Source: Kribbella antiqua
Lineage (GTDB): Bacteria > Actinomycetota > Actinomycetes > Propionibacteriales > Kribbellaceae
Direction of reading: 5' to 3'
Length of the DNA: 64,000 nt
Assembly: GCF_004345665.1 (NCBI RefSeq)
Contig: NZ_SLWR01000010.1
Span: 338,804 to 402,803, forward strand
Of this stretch, positions 57,363 through 64,000 are shown in pieces. A model generated the notes under the pieces. It saw only the letters and a list, made by a program, of their open reading frames with translations, did not search any database and had not been told where the DNA came from. The translations under genes were made by a program, and so were the position numbers. Positions within the stretch are counted from its first letter, which is position 1. Every line of letters begins with the position of its first letter.

Positions 57363-58460
57363 TTACTTGTCGAGGCCGATGCGGTGGAGGGCGGCGTCGA
57401 TGGCGATCGAGCCGGGGGCGGGAGCCGGCTTGGGCAGGGGCCGCCGGCCGCGGCTGTTGCTCTTCTTCACCGGCGGTTTCGCGTCGACCGCGGTCCACAC
57501 CGCCGACAGGATCGCGCGGAGGCCGTCGTACGGATCGCCCTCGCCCTTCACACTCACGGCGTGGTTGACGATCTCGGCCGTCCAGCCGCCACACGTGTGC
57601 CGTCCGCCCTCGACCGTCACTCCCGGCTGCTTCGTCGCCAGGGCGCTCAGGTCGGCTCCGACGTACGTCGGCCGCTGGTTCTTCGGCGCCCGCGCAAGAT
57701 CGTGCGCGTCATGCACCCCGGTCGCCACCCACAGACTCGCGATCCCGACCGCGTTCGCACCCTCGATGTCCGAGTCCAGCCGGTCGCCGATCATCAACGG
57801 GCGCTCGGCGTTGAGCCGCTCGATGCTCGTCTCCAGCAACGGCCGCTCCGGCTTCCCCGCCACGATGGGATCCACCTCGACGGCGGCCCGGATCGCCTGC
57901 ACCAGCGTGCCGTTCCCGGGCGCCATCCCCGCGGCCGTGGGAATCGTCAGATCAAGGTTCGTCGCGTACCACTTCGCGCCCTCGTTGATCGCGTGCGCCC
58001 CGTCCGCGAGCATCACCCAGTTCACCTCGGGATGAAACCCTTGTACGACGGCCACCGGGTGCGCGTCGCTGCTCCGCACGGGGTTCAGCCCGTACTCCTC
58101 CAGCGCGTCGTACAAACCCTCGCCGCCGACCACGAGCACCGGCGAGCCCGTGGGGAACTCGTCCGCGATCAGCTTCGCCGCCGCCTGCGCGGAGGTGACC
58201 ACGTCGTCGGCGATCACATCCAGCCCGAACGACGCCAGGTGCTCGGCCACCACCCGCGCCGGCCGGCTCGCGTTGTTGGTGATGTACCCGAGCCGCATGC
58301 CTTCCTTGGCCGCTTTGCGCAGGTTCTCCGGGGCCTCCGGCACCGGGTCCGGCCCGACGTACACGACGCCGTCCAGGTCCAGCAGCGCGACGTCGTACCG
58401 GCTGGCGAGCGGTTCGTCACACGCCGAGAGCGGCGCGGGCGCTTCTCGTTCCACCCTCAT
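57363..58460 (-). CDS. HAD-superfamily hydrolase, class IIA (NagD-like)
   Basis: A 365-residue phosphatase: nucleophile motif LLDLDGVVYVG (Asp pair), motif II TNNASR, and GDRLDSDIEGA with the metal-binding Asp; the cap-containing middle is typical of NagD/4-nitrophenylphosphatases. The C-terminal 80 residues are an extension, basic and proline-rich at the end. ATG 58460 has GGGGGGAAG upstream. Divergent from the DUF1015 gene by only 15-24 bp. Substrate unknown; in mycobacteria a homologue next to tlyA (Rv1692) dephosphorylates glycerol 3-phosphate, which makes that activity plausible. Confidence 0.9.
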   Translation of the reverse strand: MRVEREAPAPLSACDEPLASRYDVALLDLDGVVYVGPDPVPEAPENLRKAAKEGMRLGYITNNASRPARVVAEHLASFGLDVIADDVVTSAQAAAKLIADEFPTGSPVLVVGGEGLYDALEEYGLNPVRSSDAHPVAVVQGFHPEVNWVMLADGAHAINEGAKWYATNLDLTIPTAAGMAPGNGTLVQAIRAAVEVDPIVAGKPERPLLETSIERLNAERPLMIGDRLDSDIEGANAVGIASLWVATGVHDAHDLARAPKNQRPTYVGADLSALATKQPGVTVEGGRHTCGGWTAEIVNHAVSVKGEGDPYDGLRAILSAVWTAVDAKPPVKKSNSRGRRPLPKPAPAPGSIAIDAALHRIGLDK

Positions 58461-58484
58461 GCTTCCCCCCGTACGATGCCGCCC

Positions 58485-59645
58485 ATGCCATCTTCGGACG
58501 CGACCGTGCTGCGGCTGGAGCCGTTGCGCGCCTGGCGGTTCGTGGCCGGCAAGGTGAGCGCGCTCGGCGCCGTCACGTCGCCGCCGTACGACGTACTGGA
58601 ACCCGCCATCGTCCGGCGGCTGACTGACTCTGATCTGCACAACATGGTGAGGCTCATCCTTCCACGCGATCCCGAGCTCGGTCCCGGCCGGTACGACGAG
58701 CCCGCACGACGCCTGGCCGAGTGGCAGCGCGCCGGTGTGGTCATCCAGGACCAGCAGCCCGCGCTGTACGTCTACGAGCAGCAGCTGGGCAACGCCGTAC
58801 TGTGCGGACTGGTCGGCTCACTCGGCCTGGATCCGGCGCGGCGCGTCGTACTGCCGCACGAGGACGTCATGCCGCACTGGGTCGACGACCGCCTGGAACT
58901 GATGGAGGCGACGGATGCCGACCTGGAGCCCATCCTGCTCACGTACGACGACGGTGGCGCGGCCAGCGACGCCGTGGACGCGGCCCGCTCCGGCGAGCCG
59001 TGGGTAGAGGCAGACACGGAGAACGGCGCTCAGCACCGCATCTGGCGGATAGACGACCCGGCTGTGCTGGCAGACATTGCTGCGGGGCTGGCAACGCACG
59101 AAGCGCTGATCGCGGACGGCCACCACCGCTACGCGGCGTACCTGGAGCGTCAGCGGCGTGAACCGACTCGGCAAGGCACAGGCTTCGGTTTGGCCATGCT
59201 GGTCGACTACAGCCGCCACCCACTCACCCTGGACCCTATCCACCGCGTCGTACCGGGTCTGGACCTCGCCACCGTCCGGGAGCGTACGCCCGAGGGCTGG
59301 CAGGTGCTGCCTGGTCGTGTAGAGGGCGTGCCGGACCGGATTGCTGTCACTGACGGGTCCACTTGGGTGACGCTGCGATCTACGCGCGGCCAAGAGGCTC
59401 CGACGGTCGCAATGCTCCATGACTTGTTGCTGCCCGCCTGGGGCGTCGTCGAGGCGGACATCAGCTTCCATCACGCCCTGGCAGACGCACTGGCCCTGGC
59501 TGGACCTCAGCAGGCGGCTGTGGAGCTCGCAGCCCCCCGACTGGACCAGGTACGGCGGTCTGCCGCGCGAGGCGTCGTACTTCCGCAGAAGGCGACGTCA
59601 TTCGGACCGAAGCCGCGGGTGGGGCTGCTGTTCCGGACGTTGTAG
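58485..59645 (+). CDS. DUF1015 family protein
   Basis: A 386-residue protein of the DUF1015 family: LRLEPLRAWRFVAGKVSALG, VTSPPYDVL, VVLPHEDVMPHWVDDRLELM and LIADGHHRYAAYLE are conserved. Function is unknown; the His/Asp-rich motifs look like an active site. ATG 58485 (or 58476) lies about seven bases after TACGAT, so a leaderless transcript is likely. It ends one base before the CHAD-domain gene on the other strand. Confidence 0.86.
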   Translation: MPSSDATVLRLEPLRAWRFVAGKVSALGAVTSPPYDVLEPAIVRRLTDSDLHNMVRLILPRDPELGPGRYDEPARRLAEWQRAGVVIQDQQPALYVYEQQLGNAVLCGLVGSLGLDPARRVVLPHEDVMPHWVDDRLELMEATDADLEPILLTYDDGGAASDAVDAARSGEPWVEADTENGAQHRIWRIDDPAVLADIAAGLATHEALIADGHHRYAAYLERQRREPTRQGTGFGLAMLVDYSRHPLTLDPIHRVVPGLDLATVRERTPEGWQVLPGRVEGVPDRIAVTDGSTWVTLRSTRGQEAPTVAMLHDLLLPAWGVVEADISFHHALADALALAGPQQAAVELAAPRLDQVRRSAARGVVLPQKATSFGPKPRVGLLFRTL

Positions 59646-60524
59646 CTACGGGCGGTGGTAGAGGCTGAGGAACTCCTCGCGGAGGGGCTTGCGGGCGGCG
59701 CGGTGGCGCTCAGTGAGCCGGCCAAGGGTGAAGGAGAGCTCTGGGTCGTCTTGCGCGGCTGCGTCCGCGGCCATCGCGGTCAGAGCGTCTGCGGCGGCGC
59801 AGTGGTCCTGGTGCTGGCCTAGGAGCTCCTGGTACTTGGCTGCGTGGGTGGCGGTTTCCTTGGCTTCGTCTCCGAGGACCGCTGCGCTGGTGTCGGCGGC
59901 GTGCCGGAGTCTCTTGGCCAGCAGGCGTACCTCATGCCAGTCGTCGTCGGGCGTCCAGGGCTTGAGCTTGTCGGCCGCCTGGGAGAACGTGCGGTCGGCC
60001 GCTTTCAGCAGCTCGGGCAGTACGTCGCTGCAGGGCTTGCTGGCTTTTGGCTTGAGCTCCGGCGCCGCGGAGACGGCTTCCACCGTCTCCAGTAGCAACG
60101 TCGTACTGTCTCCAGTCACCACGTCTTTGGACCTCGCCGCCGCCCGATCCAGGCCTACGGTCAGCGTCGTCAGGATCGTCTCGACGTGCTCCTGATCCTC
60201 TTCACTGCTGGCCGTCTCGCGCACCAGCGCGGCGATCACCTCGAGGTCGCGGGCCTCACCGCAGGCATTCGCGAGCGCGGCGAGATCCGTCCGCAGCTCC
60301 TGCGCCCAGCTTCCTGCCAGCAGCTTGCGGAACAGCTTCAGGTCGCTCCGCAATCGCCGGCAGGACACCCGCACCTGGTGGATCGCGTCGTCCTCGCCCT
60401 TCTCGACCATGAGAATTGCTCGATGCAGGCGGGCGCTCCCCTTGGTGAGCGCGTTCGACACCAGCTGGCCAACCGGCGCATCAGCCCCGAGAGGCCCGGT
60501 CCACACGCTCACACTCTCCGCCAT
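59646..60524 (-). CDS. CHAD-domain protein
   Basis: A 292-residue all-helical CHAD (conserved histidine alpha-helical domain) protein: IHQVRVSCRRLRSDLKLFRK at the front and WHEVRLLAKRLRHAADTSAA in the second half are the two His/Arg-rich motifs. CHAD proteins bind inorganic polyphosphate, often on polyphosphate granules. ATG 60524. It lies 52 bp downstream of the RGG-rich TPR gene on the same strand. The association with the phasin-like gene nearby may hint at granule biology. Confidence 0.88.
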   Translation of the reverse strand: MAESVSVWTGPLGADAPVGQLVSNALTKGSARLHRAILMVEKGEDDAIHQVRVSCRRLRSDLKLFRKLLAGSWAQELRTDLAALANACGEARDLEVIAALVRETASSEEDQEHVETILTTLTVGLDRAAARSKDVVTGDSTTLLLETVEAVSAAPELKPKASKPCSDVLPELLKAADRTFSQAADKLKPWTPDDDWHEVRLLAKRLRHAADTSAAVLGDEAKETATHAAKYQELLGQHQDHCAAADALTAMAADAAAQDDPELSFTLGRLTERHRAARKPLREEFLSLYHRP

Positions 60525-60576
60525 CGCCCCATTCTCCTCGCCCGAGCTGAACCCGGCGGCCGAAGAGCGCGCCGTC

Positions 60577-63108
60577 CTACCCCTCGGACTTCCCGCTCTT
60601 CCCCTCCGTCACATCGATCTCACCGTCCAGCGCGTCATCCACAACACCGTCGAGGTCCGCGTTAACGTCCTCATCCTCTACGGCGAGATCCGCAGCGCCC
60701 TCGTCCACACGATCCGCAACGTCGCCGTCGTCGCTGTACTCGACGTCGTCCTCCGCGCCGTAGGCGCCCTCAGGGGGCTCGCCAGCGTCCGCGTCCTCGA
60801 CGTCGTCGTCCGGATCCTCGGCGTCGGCCTCGTCCTGGTCGTCGTAGACGTCGTCAGTGTCCTCGCCGGCGTCATACGCGTCCTCCGCGTCGGCGTCGCT
60901 GTCCTCGACGTCCTCGGACTCGTCGCTGTCTTCGGCGGCGTTGTCCGTGTCCTCGGTCTCGTAGGCGTCCTCGGCGTCGTGCTCGTCGTACGCGTCTTCG
61001 TCTTCGTCGTCCTCGTCGAGGTCGGTGAACTCGAGACCCTCGAGCTTGGCCGCGCGTTCGGCGGCGTCGGTGGAGGCTTCGGCGTCGGCACCCGCGGCGC
61101 GGTGGAACCAGATCAGCGCGTCCTCGGTCCGGCCGGCCGCCTCGAGGGCGTCGGCGTACGCGTAACGCAGGCGCGGCAGCCACTCAGCCCGCGTCCGCTT
61201 GGTCAGCTCCGGCACGTCGAGCGTCTGGATCGCCGCCGCCGTCTGACCCATGTCGCGCCGTGCTCCGGCCGCAACGATCAGCAGCTCGATCTGCGTCGCC
61301 TCGGACAGGTCCCGAGCGTGCTTGTCCTGCGACAGCGTGAGCGCCTTCTCCGGCCGGCCGAGCGCCCGCTCGCAATCCGCCATCATCGCGAGTACCTCAT
61401 GGTTGCCGGTCATCCGCCGTACTGCCCGGAACTCCGTCAGCGCCTCGTCGTAGTGCTCAGCCAGGTACGCCGTGATCGCCACAGCCTCACGTACGCCGCC
61501 AAGCCGTGCGGCTAGCCGCCGAGCCGTCCGGGCGTGCAGATACGCGCGCTCCGGGTCCTCGTCGAGGAAGCGCCCAGATGCCACCAGGTGCTGTGCGACC
61601 AGATCAGCCAGGCTTCGCGGTAGGGACCGCAGCTCGGCCTTCACCGACCGATCGAGCTCGGCCCCGGTGATCCCTTCCGGAATGGGCGGATCATCGCGGC
61701 GCGGTCCAGCCTTCTCCTCGTCCCGACGCTCGTCCCGCCGGAAGCCGCCACGCCCACCACCGCGCTCATCCCGCTCATCACGCCGCGGACCGGAACGTCC
61801 ACCCGCGCGGGAGTCACCACCCCGCTCATCCCGACGGAACGCACCCCGCTCGCCCCGAGCAGGCCCAGCCCCACGAGCCGGCCCACGGTCCCCACGACCA
61901 CCCGCCCGCTCATCACGCGAGTACCCGCCACGTCCACCCGCACGGTCATCCCGACCGCCACGCTCATCCCGCCGGAACCCACCGCGCTCATCCCGCGCCG
62001 GCCGGGCGTCGCCCCGCCCACCACGCTCGTCGCGCCCGTAACCTCCGCGGTCATCCCGCCCAGCACCCGCGCTCCGCGCGTACCCAGCGCGCTCATCGCG
62101 TCCACCACGCTCGTCGCGGCCGTATCCGCCGCGCTCATCGCGCCCACCACGCTCGTCGCGGCCGTAGCCGCCGCGGTCATCCCGTCCGGCGCGCTCGCTG
62201 CCCGCGTATCCGCCACGGTCATCGCGTCCACCACGGTCATCGCGCCCGTACCCGCCACGTCCGCCGGTGCGGTCGTCTCGACCACCGCGCTCGTCACGCC
62301 GGAACCCGCCGCGCTCATCGCGCGCCGATCGGTCGTCGCGCCGGAAGTCACCCCGCCCGCTGCGCTCGTCACGTGCACCGCGGTCATCGCGTCCACCGCG
62401 GTCATCGCGTCCACCGCGGTCATCGCGCCCGCCTCGGTCATCGCGGCGGTAGCCGCCGCTTGCGCCCGCGCGGTCGTCGCGACGGGAGCCGCCCCGGTCG
62501 CCGCCGGAGCGGTCGTCACGGCTGTCAGTACGCCGGTAGCCGCCGGACCGGTCGTCCCGACCAGCTCCCCGGCCACGGTCTCCGCGCTCGTCGCGCGGTC
62601 CACGACCAGACATCTGACCACCGAACGGATCCCGCTCGGACTTGTCGTCCCGCCGAGCCCCGGCAAACCCACGCCGGTTGTCGCCACGATCGCCCGAGCG
62701 CTCGTCGCGCCCGGCTCCACCGGAAGCACCACGCGGCCCACCCGTCCTCGGGGCGTCACCACGGCTCGAAGCACCCCGGAAACCACCGGACGACCGCCCA
62801 CCGCCGGAACCAGCCCCGCCGCCGGCACCACCCGAGCGCCCACCGCCAGTACCACCGGAACGCCCGCCGCCAGTGCCGCCGGTGCCACCAGAACGACCAG
62901 CGCCAGTACCCCCGGACCGACCAGCGCCAGAGCTCCCGCCGCTGAAGCCTGAACGCCCACCGGAACCCGAGCGGTCCCCACCGAACCCTGAACGACCGCT
63001 GCCGGAGTCCGACCGCCCGCCACCGGCGCGACCGGAACGGCCGCTGCCTCCGGAGGAACCGCGACGGTCCCCCGAGCCGGAGCGAGGATTGCGAGGTGGC
63101 GTCGCCAC
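60577..63108 (-). CDS. TPR protein with giant RGG-rich N-terminal arm and acidic C-terminal tail
   Basis: An 843-residue protein in three parts. Residues 1-470 are Gly/Arg/Asp/Ser low-complexity, with SGGxGRSGG repeats, then dozens of RDDRGG/RDERGGY units. Residues about 472-690 form the conserved TPR-like helical domain found in actinobacterial proteins at this locus (IPEGITGAELDRSVKAELRS, EALTEFRAVRRMTGNHEV, RPEKALTLSQDKH, RRDMGQTAAAIQTLDVPEL). Residues 693-843 are mostly Asp/Glu/Ala. Such RGG/acidic combinations bind RNA and phase-separate in eukaryotes; that is inference here. GTG 63108 has TAGGAG five bases upstream; upstream frame is a shadow. No frameshift is seen. Confidence 0.85.
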   Translation of the reverse strand: MATPPRNPRSGSGDRRGSSGGSGRSGRAGGGRSDSGSGRSGFGGDRSGSGGRSGFSGGSSGAGRSGGTGAGRSGGTGGTGGGRSGGTGGGRSGGAGGGAGSGGGRSSGGFRGASSRGDAPRTGGPRGASGGAGRDERSGDRGDNRRGFAGARRDDKSERDPFGGQMSGRGPRDERGDRGRGAGRDDRSGGYRRTDSRDDRSGGDRGGSRRDDRAGASGGYRRDDRGGRDDRGGRDDRGGRDDRGARDERSGRGDFRRDDRSARDERGGFRRDERGGRDDRTGGRGGYGRDDRGGRDDRGGYAGSERAGRDDRGGYGRDERGGRDERGGYGRDERGGRDERAGYARSAGAGRDDRGGYGRDERGGRGDARPARDERGGFRRDERGGRDDRAGGRGGYSRDERAGGRGDRGPARGAGPARGERGAFRRDERGGDSRAGGRSGPRRDERDERGGGRGGFRRDERRDEEKAGPRRDDPPIPEGITGAELDRSVKAELRSLPRSLADLVAQHLVASGRFLDEDPERAYLHARTARRLAARLGGVREAVAITAYLAEHYDEALTEFRAVRRMTGNHEVLAMMADCERALGRPEKALTLSQDKHARDLSEATQIELLIVAAGARRDMGQTAAAIQTLDVPELTKRTRAEWLPRLRYAYADALEAAGRTEDALIWFHRAAGADAEASTDAAERAAKLEGLEFTDLDEDDEDEDAYDEHDAEDAYETEDTDNAAEDSDESEDVEDSDADAEDAYDAGEDTDDVYDDQDEADAEDPDDDVEDADAGEPPEGAYGAEDDVEYSDDGDVADRVDEGAADLAVEDEDVNADLDGVVDDALDGEIDVTEGKSGKSEG

Positions 63109-63554
63109 GTTGACTCCTAAGGGTGCTTGTTGCTCGATCGAGCGGGCGTGCTGCAACCAACTGCAGTACAAGGACAAAGAACAAAGGTACCGCCGCAACC
63201 CCCACACCCAGACATCCAGCCCACCACCCCGCCCAAGCGTCACGCGCAGCGGTCGTCATGTCACCCCGCCGACATCCGCTCGAGCCACGGCTCGCGCCGG
63301 CCTGGGACAGAGTTCGGGGCCCATGGGAGGAACTCGCACCTGTTTGACGGCAGGTCCAAGGCTATCCAGAAGAGCCCAGGACTATGCGGAGAGCTCCGAG
63401 GCTGTGCAGGAGAGCTCCAGGGCTGTGTAAGAGGAGGTCAACGGTAGAAGGAGGTCAACGGCGTACAGGAACGCAGAACTTGTCCTTCGGGCAATGGTCG
63501 GTGTGCTCGCGTGTTCACGCGCCTACGCGGTGCACGCCAGTTGCCGATACAAAT
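63109..63554. other. 446-bp intergenic region between the RGG gene and the rRNA terminator
   Basis: Contains the RGG-gene promoter region (a perfect GCTCGATCGAGC palindrome at 63132-63143) and, at about 63363-63470, short direct repeats: three units built on AGAGCTCC-AGG-CTGTG, then AGGAGGTCAACGG twice. A minus-strand frame starting at 63259 reads like a membrane helix (LGVGVAAVPLFFVLVLQ), but runs on as a shadow inside the RGG gene, so I do not call it. No other gene seen. Confidence 0.4.
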
Positions 63555-63587
63555 GTTAAGGGCCACCCCGTGGGGGTGGCCCTTAAC
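63555..63587 (-). terminator. rRNA operon terminator
   Basis: Perfect 15-bp arms GTTAAGGGCCACCCC and GGGGTGGCCCTTAAC around GTG, followed on the minus strand by a T-containing stretch, ten bases past the 5S 3' end. Confidence 0.9.
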
Positions 63588-63596
63588 AGTGTGAAT

Positions 63597-63716
63597 GTCC
63601 GGCGGCGTCCTACTCTCCCACGACCTCCCGGTCGCAGTACCATCGGCGCTGTCGGGCTTAACTTCCAGGTTCGGAATGGAGACTGGGTGTTTCCCCGACG
63701 CTATGGCCACCGAAAC
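63597..63716 (-). rRNA. rrf: 5S ribosomal RNA
   Basis: The minus strand from 63716 reads GTTTCGGTGGCCATAGCGTC and ends CGCCGCCGGAC, with CCGAACCTGGAAGTTAAGCC inside: a standard actinobacterial 5S of about 117-120 bases. The exact ends may differ by a few bases. Between it and 23S (63717-63872) the spacer has a CAACACC/GGTGTTG hairpin, probably an RNase III processing site. Confidence 0.97.
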
Positions 63717-63872
63717 TCTATCAAAATATCAACCAACCATCCTGCACAGTCACAACACCCTTCGGTGTTGGTTGCTGGGGTTGACCGTATTTCGGGAACC
63801 GTACAGTGAACGCGAGTTACTTTGCAGCGCAGTCATCGAGCCTGTGTTGTCCACCACGTGGGTGGGTGTGTG

Positions 63873-64000
63873 ACAAGCCCTCGGCCTATTAGTACCAGTC
63901 AGCTACACACGTTGCCGTGCTTCCACTTCTGGCCTATCAACCCAGTGGTCTACTGGGGGCCTTACCCGGTTAACCCGGTGGGAGACCTCATCTTGAAGCG
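63873..64000 (-). rRNA. rrl: 23S ribosomal RNA, 3' end (partial)
   Basis: The minus strand holds the 3' terminal part of 23S rRNA: GAGGTCTCCCACCGGGTTAA, then CACTGGGTTGATAGGCCAGA and ending with TACTAATAGGCCGAGGGCTT. The gene continues past the window edge. The order 23S-5S-terminator is normal; 16S must lie outside. Confidence 0.96.

Noticed and set aside
60577..63118. Plus-strand frames opposite the RGG gene
   Set aside because: Ser/Arg/Pro-rich mirror images of the repeats; no start signals.
62756..63259. Minus-strand frame starting with a membrane-helix-like stretch
   Set aside because: Only the first 40 codons look protein-like; it continues as a shadow through the RGG gene, and the RGG start has a good ribosome binding site.

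Overview
The window is chromosomal DNA from a high-GC, G/C-at-third-position actinobacterium. The evidence is a complete Pup-ligase/PafBC block, actinobacterial-type HelY, SteA/SteB and TlyA-NadK-RecN synteny, a GH46 chitosanase very like that of strain N174, GTG/TTG starts and an actinobacterial 5S rRNA. A Nocardioidaceae member such as Kribbella is my best guess; the sequence alone does not prove the genus. I see no prophage, insertion sequence, CRISPR array or tRNA. The most conserved parts of the window are core housekeeping blocks, with accessory genes inserted between them.

Layout. 1-930: edge of an unidentified gene, a MarR regulator and the decayed 3' end of an MFS transporter gene. 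934-4279: cobG-cobH-cobIJ of aerobic cobalamin synthesis. 4295-5880: two tandem paralogous membrane proteins, each behind a sigma-B-like promoter, closed by a strong hairpin. 5923-8455: SDR, cupin, a LysR remnant and an FAD monooxygenase. 8677-12544: a minus-strand SnoaL / GyrI-like / ArsR / MFS run, apparently controlled by a divergent TetR regulator through two well-formed operators. 12600-16144: a secreted DUF1906 protein, a Tat-exported serine hydrolase, and a cupin/MarR pair with a long operator. 16141-31591: the helY, tatC, tatA, pafC, pafB, pafA neighbourhood, interrupted by an esterase/MarR pair, chitosanase, a lipid kinase, an AlkZ-like protein, DUF3866, and an FKBP lipoprotein.

32111-39234 (minus strand): ald, xerD (apparent CTG start), parA, a small TTG-start protein, scpA, scpB and an RluB-type pseudouridine synthase, most overlapping by a few bases. 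39584-43642: accessory genes (phosphotransferase-like, F420 oxidoreductase, membrane protein, DUF985 cupin, HIT protein) and a 166-bp near-palindrome. 43707-51668: a seven-gene minus-strand operon, steA-steB-MraY-like-MurJ-like-glycosyltransferase-pyrG-nudix, with start/stop overlaps through most of its length. 52239-58460: recN, nadK, tlyA, an acidic repeat protein, a phasin/histone-like protein and a HAD phosphatase. 58485-63108: DUF1015, CHAD, and a very unusual RGG-rich/acidic-tailed TPR protein. 63555-64000: terminator, 5S rRNA and the 3' end of 23S rRNA, all on the minus strand.

How the genes work together: three themes stand out. (1) DNA damage and protein turnover: PafA, PafBC, RecN, HelY and an AlkZ-like protein, with a LexA-like box upstream of pafBC. 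(2) Chromosome segregation: XerD, ParA, ScpA and a ScpB whose condensin-like core is flanked by about 400 residues of acidic disordered sequence. (3) Envelope and cell separation: SteA/SteB joined to a divergent MraY-family protein, a MurJ-like flippase and a GT4 glycosyltransferase, which together look like an undescribed polyprenyl-linked glycan export module. Non-coding structure includes a two-copy, roughly 93-bp paired palindromic repeat, a 166-bp near-palindrome and several well-formed repressor operators.
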